38,220 nucleotides of DNA from Coriobacteriaceae bacterium (GTDB taxonomy: Bacteria; Actinomycetota; Coriobacteriia; Coriobacteriales; Eggerthellaceae), in the NCBI GenBank assembly GCA_031256895.1, contig JAIRPR010000102.1:1-38220 (forward strand), in the 5' to 3' direction. The translations under genes were made by a program, and so were the position numbers. The notes below the pieces were generated by a model. The model was not told where the DNA came from, did not search any database, and saw only the letters and a list, made by a program, of their open reading frames with translations. Position 1 is the stretch's first letter. Every line of letters begins with the position of its first letter. Positions 18,720 to 30,900 of this stretch are shown piece by piece.

Positions 18720-18755
18720 GGGCACCCCTGGCCGCCTCTCGTGAGACAGCCAGGG
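18720..18755. terminator. Putative hairpin terminator
   Basis: GCACCCCTGGC-cgcctctcgtgagaca-GCCAGGGGTGtc stem (10 bp), downstream of the giant ORF on its strand. Confidence 0.5.
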
Positions 18756-18780
18756 GTGTCTTTGGGTCATCTTCCCCCTC

Positions 18781-18956
18781 AGCGGCCTGTGTGCCCGTGG
18801 GTCATCGCATCCCTCAACAGCTCGGTGTTCCCGTGGGTCACCGCATCCCTAAACAGCTCGGTATGCCCATGGGTCATCGCTTCCCTCAACAGCTCGGTAT
18901 GCCCATGGGTCATCGCTTCCCTAAACAGCAAGATGCACCCGTGAGTCATCTTCCCC
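18781..18956. repeat. 36-bp tandem array spanning the 3' end of the giant surface-protein gene
   Basis: gtgttcccgtgggtcaccgcatccctaaacagctcg / gtatgcccatgggtcatcgcttccctcaacagctcg and related; the unit most proximal to the gene encodes the C-terminal GEDDSRVHLAV-stop. Confidence 0.92.
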
Positions 18957-21900
18957 CTTTTCCTTCTTCCTTTTCACGAAGAACATCAAGAAGAGTTCCA
19001 GAGCTGTTGTCAGGCCGAACAGGGCTATCATCAGAAGGGTGGTGCTATCGCCTGCCTTGGGCACTATGGCCGGTGGCTGAGGGGCGTTTAGCTGCCACAC
19101 CGCGTAGAGGGTCTTGTCTGAGTCCATCAAGATGGCATCCCCCGGCTGGTACAGAATGCCGTTTCCTGCAATGCCCTGGCTTGCCGCGGTCATCTCGGCC
19201 GTGGAGGCCTGGCCGTTCATCGGGGTACCACCCAATGCGGCAGGGCTGTACGCGGAATCCAAACTGTAGCCTATAAAGGTGAAGCCGTCCTTCGACACCG
19301 TTCTTTCCTTGATGATTGCGTAGGTGTTGTGGGGGTAAAGCTCGGCTGCGGGCACATTTCCGAAGGTATGGCCATTGCCATCGTAGACCAAGGTCCAATG
19401 GGCGCCGACCCGGGCGACCACATCCACCGATACGCTGAGGTCGTTGCCTATGGCGAACATGATGTCAAAATCGCCGGGGCGCCTGGCATCATAGCCGCCG
19501 TTGTCAAGGACCACCAGGGGCACCGCAGCACCGAAGGCGGGGTTCTCGGTGCCATCGGGCAAATACCGGCGCACATCGATCGCACTGGCCTCAGCTTTGT
19601 CGATCGCCTCGCGATCGGTTCCTGTCACATCTGTCAGATCGATCATGAAATCATGGGCGCTGATGGCATAGCCGTCCTTGATGCTCCAATCGCCAATCAG
19701 CACCATGCCTGCCTGGGTGGTGGTGTTATGGTCGGAATCGGTCACCGAATAGGTCACGCGAAACACAGACTGCGGGTTGGCAAGGCTCACCGGTGTGTCA
19801 TGGGTGATGTTGGTGAGCGGGCCGTCCTCTGAGTCGTGCGCGGTGACGCCTTGCATATAGCTGGGCACAGTATCGGTGGCCGCCCCTTCCTCGAACACCG
19901 CCCCGGTGCCCTTGTTATACGGCACCACCTTCACAGCGGGCACATCAAGCACCGGAGCCGTGCGGTTCGACACCAAGAGCTCCACGGTAACAGTGGCGCT
20001 GTGGTCTTCTTCAACCCAGAAGGTGATGGCAAATATGTCGCCCTCTGCCAGGCTTCCCGCCATGCCATCGAATGATGTGCCGGCAGCCGGTGCATTCTTC
20101 TTCACAGCAGATACCAGCTTGAGCGAACCATCGGGGAAGGCCATGTCGCCACTGCGCAGAAAGCTTTCCGCACCAGAACGGGCTATGAAGGCCGCTTCGA
20201 TAGCTGCCAGGCCGTTTCCGGCAAGCTGGTTGGCATCGGGGACATTCATCACAAAGGCACCAGCCAGGATGGAATAGAGGTCGCCGTTCTTACCGACCTT
20301 TGCATCATCGTAGACCCTTGCAGTAATCTCGCGGATCAAGGAGGGATCGATGGCTAGGCTGAGCTTTATGCCGTCGTAGTCGCGGGCGACCGCCTGATAG
20401 CCGGCATCGTCGGGCACGGTGATGCCGAACTTGTCAATCGGCGTGCCGTCGCTTTTCCATGCCTCAACTTCGGATAGGCTTTTGATCTGCCCCTCCTTGT
20501 CAACCGTGTCCACGTCGCCACATCTCACAATGAACGAGTTGGCACGGAGCACATAGGCTGCGTTCCATCTGAAGGATCCATCGTCGATGACCACGGCGCG
20601 GCTCTTCCAAACGGTGTTGCCTGCGTCGTCAGTCACGCAGTAGGTAACCTTGGTGACACCTGGTTCGTCTGCATAGATGAGCGGCATATCGGCTATCTTG
20701 TCGCCATCTTGGTCCAGAATCACCCTGTTTGTGATGTCGCGGGGCGAGCCATCGGGATCATCGGCACTGACGCCCACCATGATCTGGGCTTGGGTCAGGG
20801 CGGTGTGTGATGTTCCTCGCGGCAGCACCAAAGGCGAGGGCACTGCCGTTATCACCGGCGGCGCACCGGCAACCACCTTTACGGTCAGGGTCAATTGGGC
20901 GGCACCATCGGCGTCTGTCACGACAACCTGGTAGCTACCGGTTGCCTGGGTGCCGGTCGGTCTGCCGAAGAACCCATCATCGTCGGCCACCACCACGCCC
21001 AACGGGGCAAGGCTGCCATCAGGCATGCCCTTGCGCGCACCCGCGCCCAGCTTGGCCAACAGGGCGGCCTCGGGAGCGCCCTGGCCTGCAGCCAGCTGTA
21101 TGGCATCTGCTTCCAGGGGGCTTATCTCGATGTCGTTACCGAAGACGAAACGCGTGTCCTGGCCTTGTCCTGTCGGCCCTGATGAAACGACCTGCGCGTC
21201 CACGACCTCGGCGGTCACGGTGCGCACCAGCACCGGGGCATTTGAGGGGTTGTCGTAACCGTTGAAGGTCAATGGGTAGATGCCCGCCTGCTTGGTGTAG
21301 CCGCCATCATTTGCAACCCAGCTCTGATCGGGGCTGAGCGGGGTGCCAGCGGGCACCTGCCCGCTCTCGTTGCTGCCGGCGATCAGGGAAAGGCCGCTCA
21401 AGGCACGCAGTTGTCCTGCGCTTGCAGAGCCTACAACCACGTCTTCCTTGGCTATGACGAAGCCTTTGGCAAACAGCACACGACCAAAGCCCAAGGTATA
21501 GCGCCCATCGTTCACCACCACCAGGCGGTCGCCTTCTGTGGTGTTCAGGTCGGCATCGGTGACAGAGAAGCGCACACGATAGGTGCCCGGTTGGGCAAGG
21601 TCTACCGGCGCACCCAAGGGGCTTGCCACCACGGCACTGGTGATGTCCTTGGGCTTGTCAGGCACCGTGGCTGTGGCCTTGCCATCGCCATCGGGGTCGG
21701 TGGCCGTCACGCCATAGGTGTCGGTGTAGGCACCAGGCAGCACGGCTCCCACGGGGGCTTGCGCAGGATCGCCTATCCAGACCTCCAAGGGGGTCGTGTA
21801 GGCAAGCAGGGGCGGCTTGCCGTCAGAGACGGTGCCTTTGACGACAACATGCTGGATGGCCTTGTCGATGAAGTAAGGCGTGGTAGCCAGCACCTGGATG

Positions 21901-24900
21901 GTGAATTCCACATCATAGTCGCCGCGCGAAGCAGCGAAGCCTCCGCGGTCCTCGATATGGGCTTTGGCGTTTGGTGCAGATGCCACAAGCTTTATCACAT
22001 GGGCATCTGCCGCTGCGATGAAGCCATCGGTGTTGATGAGGACTTGCGCCTCAAGGGTATTGACCATGAAATTCGAGGCATAGATGGCATACTGGCTGTC
22101 CTTTGAATCAGGGCCCAGCACATCGGCCACAACCACTGTTCCCGTCACAGCCTTCTCGGCCTTATAACCGGGCACCTTCCAGATAAAGGGATAGCCTCCA
22201 TTGCCGTTCGTGGGGTTATAGCCGGCAGGGATGCCGTCTTTCAGGTAGAGGCCAGGCGTAACGCCGAGGTCGTTCCCCTGCGTATCAAAAGCCTCGGCGT
22301 AGGAAAGGCTCCGAATGGCGTTCTCGTTGGCCTGTACTGCCCCCCGCTGTATCACGAAGTCGCGCGCACCGATGATGATGTCGTTTATGCCGTCGCCATC
22401 CTCGTCCTCTATGACGAAGCGCCCGTCGTCGATCACCACAGCGCGATAGGCCGTTGTGCTGTTGCCGGTGGAATCGGTTGCCGTGTAGCTCACTTGGTAT
22501 ACACCGATGTTATGGGTGTTGATGGATCCGCCGGGGCTCATGACCGCAACAGACATTCCCGAGAACAGCGCCGTTGAAGGACCGGTGACGTCGTCCCAAG
22601 CCGGGTAATCCTCGGCATCGGTCACCCGCACGGCGGCTTTCAGCTCTGCCTCGGTCATGGTGTGGTTTGTCAAGGTCTGCGGGATGACCAAGGGCGTCTG
22701 TGTGAAGGTGATGGCAGGGCCTGAGCCAGGGCCTACCTTCACCTCTATCGTCTTGTTGGCTGCGGTGTGATCGCGCACTGCCACGACCACGTCGAAGGTG
22801 CCGGGTGTCTTACCAAAGTATCCGTCGTCGTCAAGGACGATGACCGCAACAGCGTTGCCGAAATCAGGGTTGGCAGCCCCTGTGGGCAAGGTGGGCCTTC
22901 CATCGATGGCTTTCGCACCCGATTCGGCAATGACCTCGGATTCGGTGCCTGCGACATCGCCAATTTCCTTGGAGAAGCCCTGTGCGAACAGGTAGTAGCC
23001 ATCGACTTGGGGCCAATCGCCCACCAACACGATTCCGTCCTTGGTCACGGTGTTGTTGTCAGAATCGGTAACGGAGTAAGTTATCCGATACACCGCACCT
23101 TCGACCGAGGTGTCCACTGGTTTGTTGTAGCTTATCGCAGTCAGAGCGCCGTCCTCGAGATCGTAGGCTGAAACACCCTGAAGGTAACTGGGGCTTGTAT
23201 CTGCGGTGGTCCCGGGATCGGGGAAGGGGTCGCCCACAGGCACCACCTTCACGGCAGGCACATCGAGCACGGGGGCTGTGCGGTTGGACACCAACAGCTC
23301 CACCGTAACGCTGGCCGTCGGGTCTTGCGCCACCTGGAAGACCAGATCGAAGAGGTCGCCTTCAGCCAGGCTGCCGGCCAGTCCCTCAAAAGTGCTGCCA
23401 ATGCTGGGGGCGTTCTTCTTTGTTGCGGACACCAACACCACGGTGCCTTCTGGGTTGTCCATGCTGCCGCTCCGTAAATAGCTTACCGCGCCTGCCCGCG
23501 CTTTGAGGTCGGCCTCGATGGCAGCCGTGCCGCTGCCGGCTATCCCGTTGGCATCAGCTACGTTCATCACAAAGCCGCCTGCCAGAATAGAATAAGCCGT
23601 GCCGTTCGTGCCGATTTTTTCCCCATACACCTTGGCCGTGACCTCGCGAATCAATGGATCGTTCAGAAGCCCCAGCCTAACCGGCTTGTAGTTCGCGACC
23701 ACGGCGGTGTAGCCCGCATCATCAACCACGGTGATGTCGCCCGCGTCCACGGGGCTGCCTTCGACTCTCCAGGCCTTTACGCCCGAAAGCTGCTTTATCT
23801 GATCGGGGTCGTGAGGCACCACATCGGTGTCCTTCACGATGAAGGAATTGGCTTGCATGATATAGCGGGCATTCCAAACAAAGGTACCATCGTCGATGAT
23901 GACGGCACGGCTCTGCCATACGGTATTGCCCGCGTCGTCGGTCACACAGTAGGTCACCTTCGTGAGACCGGGTTCGTCAGCATAGATGACCGGCATGTCG
24001 GCTATCTTGTCGCCGTCTTGGTCTATCACTACCCGCCCGGTTATGTCGCGGGGCGAGCCATCGGGGTCGTCAGCCGATACTCCTGCCATGAGCTGGGCTT
24101 GGCTCAGGGCGGTGTGCGTTGTTCCCACAGGCAGCACTAGCGGGGTGGGCGTCGCCGTTATCACAGGCAGGGCGCCTGCTGCCACCGTGACAATCAAAGG
24201 AAGCCTGAGTATCCCGTCGGCATCGGCAAGCACCATTGTGTAGGTGCCGGTGGACTGCACCCCTGTCGTGCGGGCGAAGAAGCCCCCCGCATCGGCGATA
24301 TTCACGCCCAATGATGCAAGCGTGCCATCGGTGCTTGCCTTTCGTGCTCCCGCGCCAAGGGCTGTCATCAGGTCAGCATCACGGGCAGATTGGCTGCCGG
24401 CCAGCTGTATGGCATCTGCTTCCACGGGGGTGAGAACCACATGGTTGCCGAAAAGATAATGGGTGTCGGTCGCAGTGCCCGCAGGGCCTGAAACGACCAG
24501 CTGCGCATCCACAACCTCTGCGGTCACGATGCGGGAAATCGATGGTGCAGAAGAGGGGTTGTCGTTTCCGCGAACGGTCACCTGATAGGTGCCCTGTTGC
24601 TTGCCATAGCCGCCGTCGTCAGCTATCCAGACCTGGTCGATTCCCAGCCTTTCCCCCGCTTTAACACTGCCCTCGTTGCCGCCGGCGTACAGGGAAAGGC
24701 CTGTCTGACCACGCATTTGCGCCTGTTTGTCGGCAAGCGGCGCCTCGACGACGTCGCCCAAGGCTATAACGAAGGATTTGGCGAACAGAACACGGCCTTG
24801 GCCTACCTCGTAGGCGCCGTCGTTCACAACGACCAGACGGTCCCCTTCGACGGTATTGAGGTCGGCATCAGTGACAGAGATATGGACCGTGTGCATGCCC

Positions 24901-27900
24901 CTTGTTCCCAGATTGATTGGGCCGCCCACCGGAGTGGCCACGACTGCCGAGGTGATGTCTTTCGGCTGATCGGGGAATTTACCGGCTCCATCGGGGTCGA
25001 TGGCGCTTATGCCATAGGCATCGGTGTAGGCGCTTGGCAGGATGGCGCCGACAGGCATCTGGGCGGGATCGCCTATCCATACCTCCAAAGGAGTATTGAA
25101 GGTCAGCACAGGCGGTTTGCCGTCAGTCACCGTGCCGTTCACCACAACATGTTGGATAGCTTTGTCGATGATGTAGGGCGGGGTGTCCTTGACCTGTATG
25201 AGGAACTCGACAGGATAGACGCCCTGCGATGCCGCAAAACCCCCGCGGCTTCCGGTGACCGCAACCGCATCGGGAGCAGTTGCCACCAGCTTCACCACCT
25301 GCGCGTTCGCGGCAACAACGAAGCCGTCGGTGCTGATGATGGCCTGTGCCTCGGTGGTGTTCGCCAAGAAGTGTGAAGCGTACACCGCGTACTGGCTGTC
25401 CTTGTTTCCGGAATCGACCACATCGGCGGCGACCACATGGCCGACGACCTTTTTCTCGGCAGTTGTGCCATTGACGCACCAAATGAAGTCATAATCTGCG
25501 GGGATTGCAGCGGCGTAGTCTGCGGGAATGCCACCGACAAGCGAAAGGCCGGGCGTGGTACCCAGGTCGTTCCCTTCTGTGTCGAAGGCTTCCGCCCATG
25601 AGAGCGTCCGTATGTGCGAGGGGTTGTCCTGGACCTTGGTCTGTGCCACCACGAAATCGCGGGCTCCGATAACGATGTCGTATTTGCCGTCGTTGTCCTC
25701 ATCTTCCATGAGGTAGCGCCCGTCGTTGACAACCACGGCGCGGTAAGCGGTCGTGGTGTTGCCGGTCGAGTCGGTGGCCGTGTAGCGCACGCGGTACACA
25801 CCGACCTTATGGGTGTCAATTGCAGCAGCGGAGTTCATCGGCACAACGGACATGCCGGTGAAAAGCGCTGTAGAAGGGCCCGTAATGTCGTCCCATACCG
25901 GGTAGTCCTCGGCATCGGTCACCTGTAAGCCTGCCTTCAGGTCGTCCGGGGTCATCTGGTAAGAGGCGGCTGTCTGCCTGACCACCAGGGGGTATTCGAT
26001 GAACTTGATGTCGGGTGGCTGTCCCGGAAGGCCTACGGTGGTATCGACATACGCATCGGGGCTGCTGGCAGCATTGATGGTGAGGTAGCCGTGGTTCACT
26101 GCATCAGACGGCCACAGCCCGGCGACCTTCTCAAGGTCGGCCTTCACGATAAGTGCCACCTCGGTTCCTTGTGGCTGGCCTGACAGATAGGTGGCGATTG
26201 CCGCTGAATCGAAGGTATAGTTGGCCTGGGCACCGTTTGCGATGCCCCGGTAGACTACCGTGTTGCCTACCTTCACCTGCATGTTCCAATCGGGTGCGGT
26301 GACTTGCGCCAAGGTGAGGCCTGGCTCCATGACGTCTTTGATGTCAATGGAGGTAAAGCCGATGAAGGGATCGGCCCCGCTGGCCGGTGCCGGGGGCACG
26401 ATGAAGCCTAACTTGTACTCAAGCCTCTCGGTCAGATCGCTCACCGTGCGGGTAGCCGCCCAGGTGCCTGTGCCTGCAGGTGCGCCCGCCTGCGGGTCCC
26501 AGACCACTTTGGTGAAGCTGTCCTTGATGGCCTTGATGACAGCGGGATCGGGGGGTGCTTGCATATAGCCTGCATTCACTTCCCTGGACAGGTTGGCGCC
26601 GTTGGCATCCCGGTCGATGACCAGCACAGGGCTTACCCCGTTGCTGTCCACATCGCTGTAGACCGCAGAAGTCACGCGCCCGCCAGCAGGCACGAGCTGT
26701 GTGAAGCAAAGGCCGGTCGCCGGAGAAGGGGCGCACACCACATAGCTTCCCGGCCCGACGATGAACCCGTAGGAGCCGGCTGAGTCCGTCGTGGCGGTTT
26801 CAAGCGGGGCGGAAAAAGCAGTATCCGCCGCATCGAACAGCGACACCTGCTTGCCGGCAAGCGCAGATTCACCATTGCCGAACATGCCGTCGCCATCAGC
26901 ATCGGTGAAGAGGATGCCGCCTATCCTTCCGAGGACATGTGCCTTCGGCCTTTCGGAAGCGGTGAGGCCTTTATGCAAGACGCCGCCCAAGTAGACCTCG
27001 GCAGTATTGGTAGCGGTGGCCGGGTAGATACCTCCTGTTGCTTTGACCTGGGCTTTCAATTCTATGTTGATGTCGGTGCCTTCCAATTTGCTCATGACGG
27101 CGGCATAGGGCCCCGAAAAGCCTATCTTTAAGATGTTCGTGGTTGTGTCCAGGTTTGCCTGCGGCACCAGCCCTGCAACGGCATTGCCATTCTTGCTCAC
27201 GGTCACCACGACATTGGCCGCATTGCCCACCAGCATAAGGTCGGTGCCCAGGATGTCTTGTATCTCGACGCTCCCGAACGGGGTCATGTCGTCTGACATA
27301 TGTACGCGGATGCGATAGTCCAACACCTCGTTGACCGGATCGGTCACGGTGGCCTCGTTGCCCGCAAGGGGGTTCCCTTGTGCATCGGTCAATTCCTTTG
27401 CAAGGGATAAGCCACGGATGAACAGCTCGTCATTAGTGTCAGAATCGGTATCGTTTCCGGCGGTTACGCTGGCAGTGTTCGTGACGGCAAGACCGGCAGT
27501 GTCGCCCGCCGTATCGTGATCGTATCCAATGCCCCAGGTAGTTGCCGCCGGAAGGCTGCGCAGGATGGTCAGGGTACGGGTGGCGCTGTCAACCGTGTAG
27601 TCAATGCCTACGACCCAGCCTGCAGGAGGCACGAAGCTGCCGTCGAGGGACTCTTGTACCACGATAGGGCTCGGGATCGGCAGCGACCCGGAATTGGACA
27701 CCTCAAGCAAATAGCCAACGATGTCGCCCTGGTCTGCCAAGGTGCTTTGGCCTGTTGCAAGGCTCTTATCGATGTGGACATAATTGACCACTTCGATGTT
27801 TTTCGAGAGCGTGGTCAAGGGTGCGCCCGTCGGGGATATCGTATAGGTGTAGCTGCCTGTGGCATCAGTGTATCCGCCGCCGTCAACATCATAGGACACC

Positions 27901-30900
27901 TCGCGATAGCCCCGGGGTTCTGCCGGATCCATCTTCCAAACGCCGGTCTTTCCCAGAAGCTTTATCTGTGCAAGGCGCAGGCTGCCTTGTGCGGGCGCCA
28001 CCTTGCTCTGGAATATGGTGAAGTCATCTCCGGTCAGTATGTATTCCCCTACCACCGTCATATCAACGATGAACAGACGGGCATTGCTGGTGACATAGTT
28101 GCCGTCAGAATCGGTGGTGCCATAGACCACCCGGTAGATGCCTCGACGACTGACATCGACCGCATCGCTGGCAGGGTCGATGACGAATCGCGCATCATCC
28201 AAAAGATAGCTGGATGAATCCACGGCATCGCTTGCTGTCAGGGCCCCCAAGGTCTTATGGTAGGCAGGCGTATCCGCAAAGCCTGACTGGTTCAAGGAAA
28301 GCACGACCGGACTTGATGCCGTTAAGGTTGCCTGCGACAGCTTGACATCCACCGTGGCCAAGGTGGTACCCGGCTCTTCAGCCACCTGAGCGGTGAAGTA
28401 ATCGTCACGCACCGCATTCTTGGTGAGGTAGCGAACCACCAGCTGGCGGGTGGCGGCACTGGTGACCAGAACGCCGTTGCTCCATCCCTCCATCTTGTAG
28501 GCGCAGACGTTCGCCTCGTTCATGAGGTCAACGTTACTCACCCTGTCTGCCCAGGCGAAATCCTTGCGGTCGGTGATGTCGTTGTAAGAGAGGTAGTAGT
28601 TCGTGCCGATGACCACGTTATCGTTGGGATCGACGTGCACGAAGAAGGTCTCGCGGTAGTCTTCGCCCTTGAGTTTCACCGTGACTCGGTAGTCACCCGC
28701 AGCAGCGGCGCTGCCGAAGCGGAAGTCGGTCGATTCGACCTCGATTGCTGCCGCCGTCTTGCTGGGAACCAACAAGAAGCCCTGGGCTTCTACCAAGGCA
28801 AGCAGCCCTGCGTTATCGACGACCTGCTGGGCAGCCTTAAGGCCTATCACCTTGTTGTTGCCCGTTATGGCGAAGGCCACAGCCTGTACCGTGATGGTTG
28901 CGGCAGCCGGTATCACGCGGTCGTGGACCGCAGTCTGTGCGAACGGCTCGGCATTGCCCGAGGCATCGGCGAACACGATGGCGATGACATCTCCAGCCTG
29001 CAAGGCAAAGCCGCTTTGGATGGCGAAGGACCAGGTGCCGCCTGGATCCACCGTTGCGATGCCCGGTAAAGGTGCAAAGGCGGCTGTCCCGCGCTTGAAT
29101 TGCGCGGTAACACTTACCGGTGCATCGTCATGCACACCAGGCACCCAGGTGCCCGAAAGCTGGCTCTGGTTCTCATAGAAGTTCGCAGGGGCTATGGAGG
29201 CTGCCGGCAGGGGCGGCACCACGTCAGCAACCACAAGGGGGCCCGCTGAGGTGAAATCAGTGCCTATATGGCGCTTGGCAGAAGTCGGGTCGGGCACGCC
29301 ACGCCAGTACGCGGTGACCTCATAGCTGTCGCCCGGCTCCAGGAAAAGGTCTGCGTTGCCCGGTTCTGAAGCCGCTTTCTCAAGACGCAGGACGCCTTCC
29401 AACACGGCGGCGCCGGTTTCTGCAGAATAGACGGACTCGCTATCGAACGATCTGCTCATGCTGGCCGTCGTGTCGAATGTTGTGCCGTTTGCCTTGACAA
29501 CATGCACGATGCCGTAGACCTCGTCATCCCAGAAGGACCTTCCATTCAGATCAAGGCCTTCGGGCACCGTACCCAGCCAACGCAGGTATTTATCGGCATT
29601 CGTTGCCGGTTCGGCGCTGCGGATGACGGGAGGCGCGTTGTTCGCGCTCATGCGGGAATACGCGGCCATGCCGTTGCCCTTGGTGCTGGCATTGTACTGC
29701 GCAGCAAAGCCTGGCTCGGCTGAGGCCACCGTGACGAAGTCTGCCCCCGACAAACTGTAATCGAGCAAGGTCCACGATTTGAAGGGCGAGGCATTGAAAT
29801 CTTGGCCTTTCTCCCACACCGCAAGGTCTGAGTTCGTCGAGTTGAACTTCGAGCTGTTCCCGGTGTCAAAGATAAGGCCGCCACCCGGGCGGTCGTTGGC
29901 GAAGTCGTAATAGAGGGGGTTGTTCATGCTTATCTGGACATTGCCCCCCGTTGCCCTGACTATGCCGTTCGTCGCGCCGTTCGCGGCATCTGCCGTGCGC
30001 CCTTTGGCAACGAAAACGGCGTCTTGCCCTATATTTATCTTGCCGTTGCTCCGGTTGGATGCGTTGATCGCCGCCCCATAGGGGGCGTTTATGATGATGG
30101 CCGATCCGGCACCCTGCACGTCAAAGGTGAAGTCATTCGCGCCGAACTCGATGGCCGTGTTGTCGCCACCATCGGTGCCCGCAGTGCCACCGGGGTTCGC
30201 GGCTGTGCCGTTGCCCGCGTTCGTGACGAACACTTTGCCGCCCGAACTCACGATGAAACCGTTGCCCGTGCCAGTGCCGAAGCGAAGGGCGCTCACATCG
30301 CCGTAGTTGTTCGACTTGTCGAACTTCTTGGTGATGTGGACCTCGGCGCCGTCGGTCACGTTGAAGTACTGGTTGCCGCTCACCCGGAAGCGCATGACTG
30401 CTTGAATATGGTAGTCATAGCCCTTCAAGGAAGCACAGCTAAACTCGGTACCTTGGCCGGTCACGATAAGGCTTGAGTTCGAGACCTGCGAGACATAGGC
30501 AGAATTCGCTGCGAGGCTTTCCAGACGGACCTTCGCGCCGTTTGTGATGGTGGTCACAAGGCCGGTGCCCTGTAGGTTCATGACACCGCTGTTGTCGGCA
30601 CCGCCGCTGCCGGTCGAGGTGCCTATCAGGGTTGCCCCATCCACGGTGAAGGTATTGCCCGCTACAATATTGTTGTACCAGATGGCATGAGAATAGAGGG
30701 GGTTGTTGCCCGTGTAGAGGTTGGCCAGTTCCACCTTCGCTCCAGGACCTATGTCAAATCCCGCGCCGGCGGCACCGTTCACATGCAGGACTGAGTTGCC
30801 CCCGCTCAAGGTGACGTGCGCGCCTGGCTTGATGGTAAGGTTACGGACGTTGACGGTCTCTATGGTGTTCGTAGTGCCGTTGTGATGCGTCTGCCAATCA

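Noticed and set aside
21411-22106. 231-aa and similar plus-strand ORFs opposite the giant surface-protein gene
   Set aside because: Repetitive shadow ORFs caused by the duplicated coding modules on the other strand.
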